A stretch of DNA of 5,432 nucleotides. It comes from Verrucomicrobiota bacterium. GTDB taxonomy: Bacteria > Verrucomicrobiota > Verrucomicrobiia > Verrucomicrobiales > Verrucomicrobiaceae. This document shows, piece after piece, positions 5,345 through 5,432 of this stretch. The position numbers were made by a program, and so were the translations under genes. The notes under the pieces were generated by a model that was given only the letters and a program-made list of their open reading frames with translations, was not told where the DNA came from and searched no databases. The first letter of the stretch is position 1. Each line of letters opens with the position of its first letter. The stretch is from positions 1 to 5,432 of the forward strand of contig VFKY01000193.1 of assembly GCA_009885275.1 (NCBI GenBank). The letters are read 5' to 3'.

Positions 5345-5432
5345 AGAATTTTTCGGATAAGAGTGGTTCAGACGCGTTTTTTTGGAACGCATTCAAAGTT
5401 TTTCATTCGCTGGATGTGCCCGACGAAAAAAA

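Noticed and set aside
5374..5430. Stem candidates GCGTT...AACGC (5374-5390) and TTTTTC...GAAAAA (5399-5430) upstream of the zipper gene
   Set aside because: The first is a five-pair stem around a T-run; the second has T before and A after the loop, the reverse of a terminator. The region may hold the promoter of the zipper gene, but I could not identify a credible -35/-10 pair.

Overview
The window looks like an accessory chromosomal segment from a member of the PVC group, most likely Verrucomicrobiota. Four things point there. A sigma-factor tail of the type described in Rhodopirellula/Verrucomicrobium overlaps a FecR-domain anti-sigma-like gene. There is a Planctomycete-type cytochrome C (PSCyt1) domain fused to leucine-rich repeats. 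A second LRR protein is built from exact 21-residue 'DLSPL' units. Shine-Dalgarno sequences are weak or absent at most starts. This assignment is inferred from protein family character only; nothing in the window names a species.

Layout, left to right. (1) Positions 1-110 (+) hold the C-terminal 35 codons of an ECF sigma factor. Its TGA stop overlaps the ATG of the next gene in an ATGA junction, so the two form a translationally coupled sigma/regulator pair. (2) Positions 107-1564 (+) encode a single-pass membrane protein: cytoplasmic helical head, TM helix, FecR domain, and a C-terminal DNRLRE/CBM96-like domain. (3) Positions 1586-2563 (-) encode an exported mono-heme PSCyt1 protein ending in four exact 24-residue LRRs. 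(4) Positions 2617-3939 (+) encode ADP-glucose pyrophosphorylase (glgC), the committed step of bacterial glycogen synthesis, diverging from the cytochrome gene across a 53-bp gap. (5) Positions 3945-4895 (-) encode an exported, possibly lipidated LRR protein with eight exact 21-residue repeats. (6) Positions 4937-5344 (-) encode a small lipoprotein with a double glycine zipper and a Tyr/Pro-rich tail, which may be co-transcribed with gene 5.

The genes do not form one obvious pathway. The sigma/FecR pair is a signalling unit. glgC is a housekeeping metabolic gene standing alone, with no other glycogen gene visible. The three minus-strand genes all encode envelope or secreted proteins. Gene packing is tight: convergent gaps are 21 bp and 5 bp, and I see no convincing terminator in either. 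I see no RNA gene, mobile element, CRISPR array or attachment site, and no gene-free stretch longer than 300 bases. I did not find a clear undescribed system. The most interesting points are the domain combinations: FecR with DNRLRE under ECF control, a stand-alone PSCyt1-LRR, and the strictly periodic 21-mer LRR protein.
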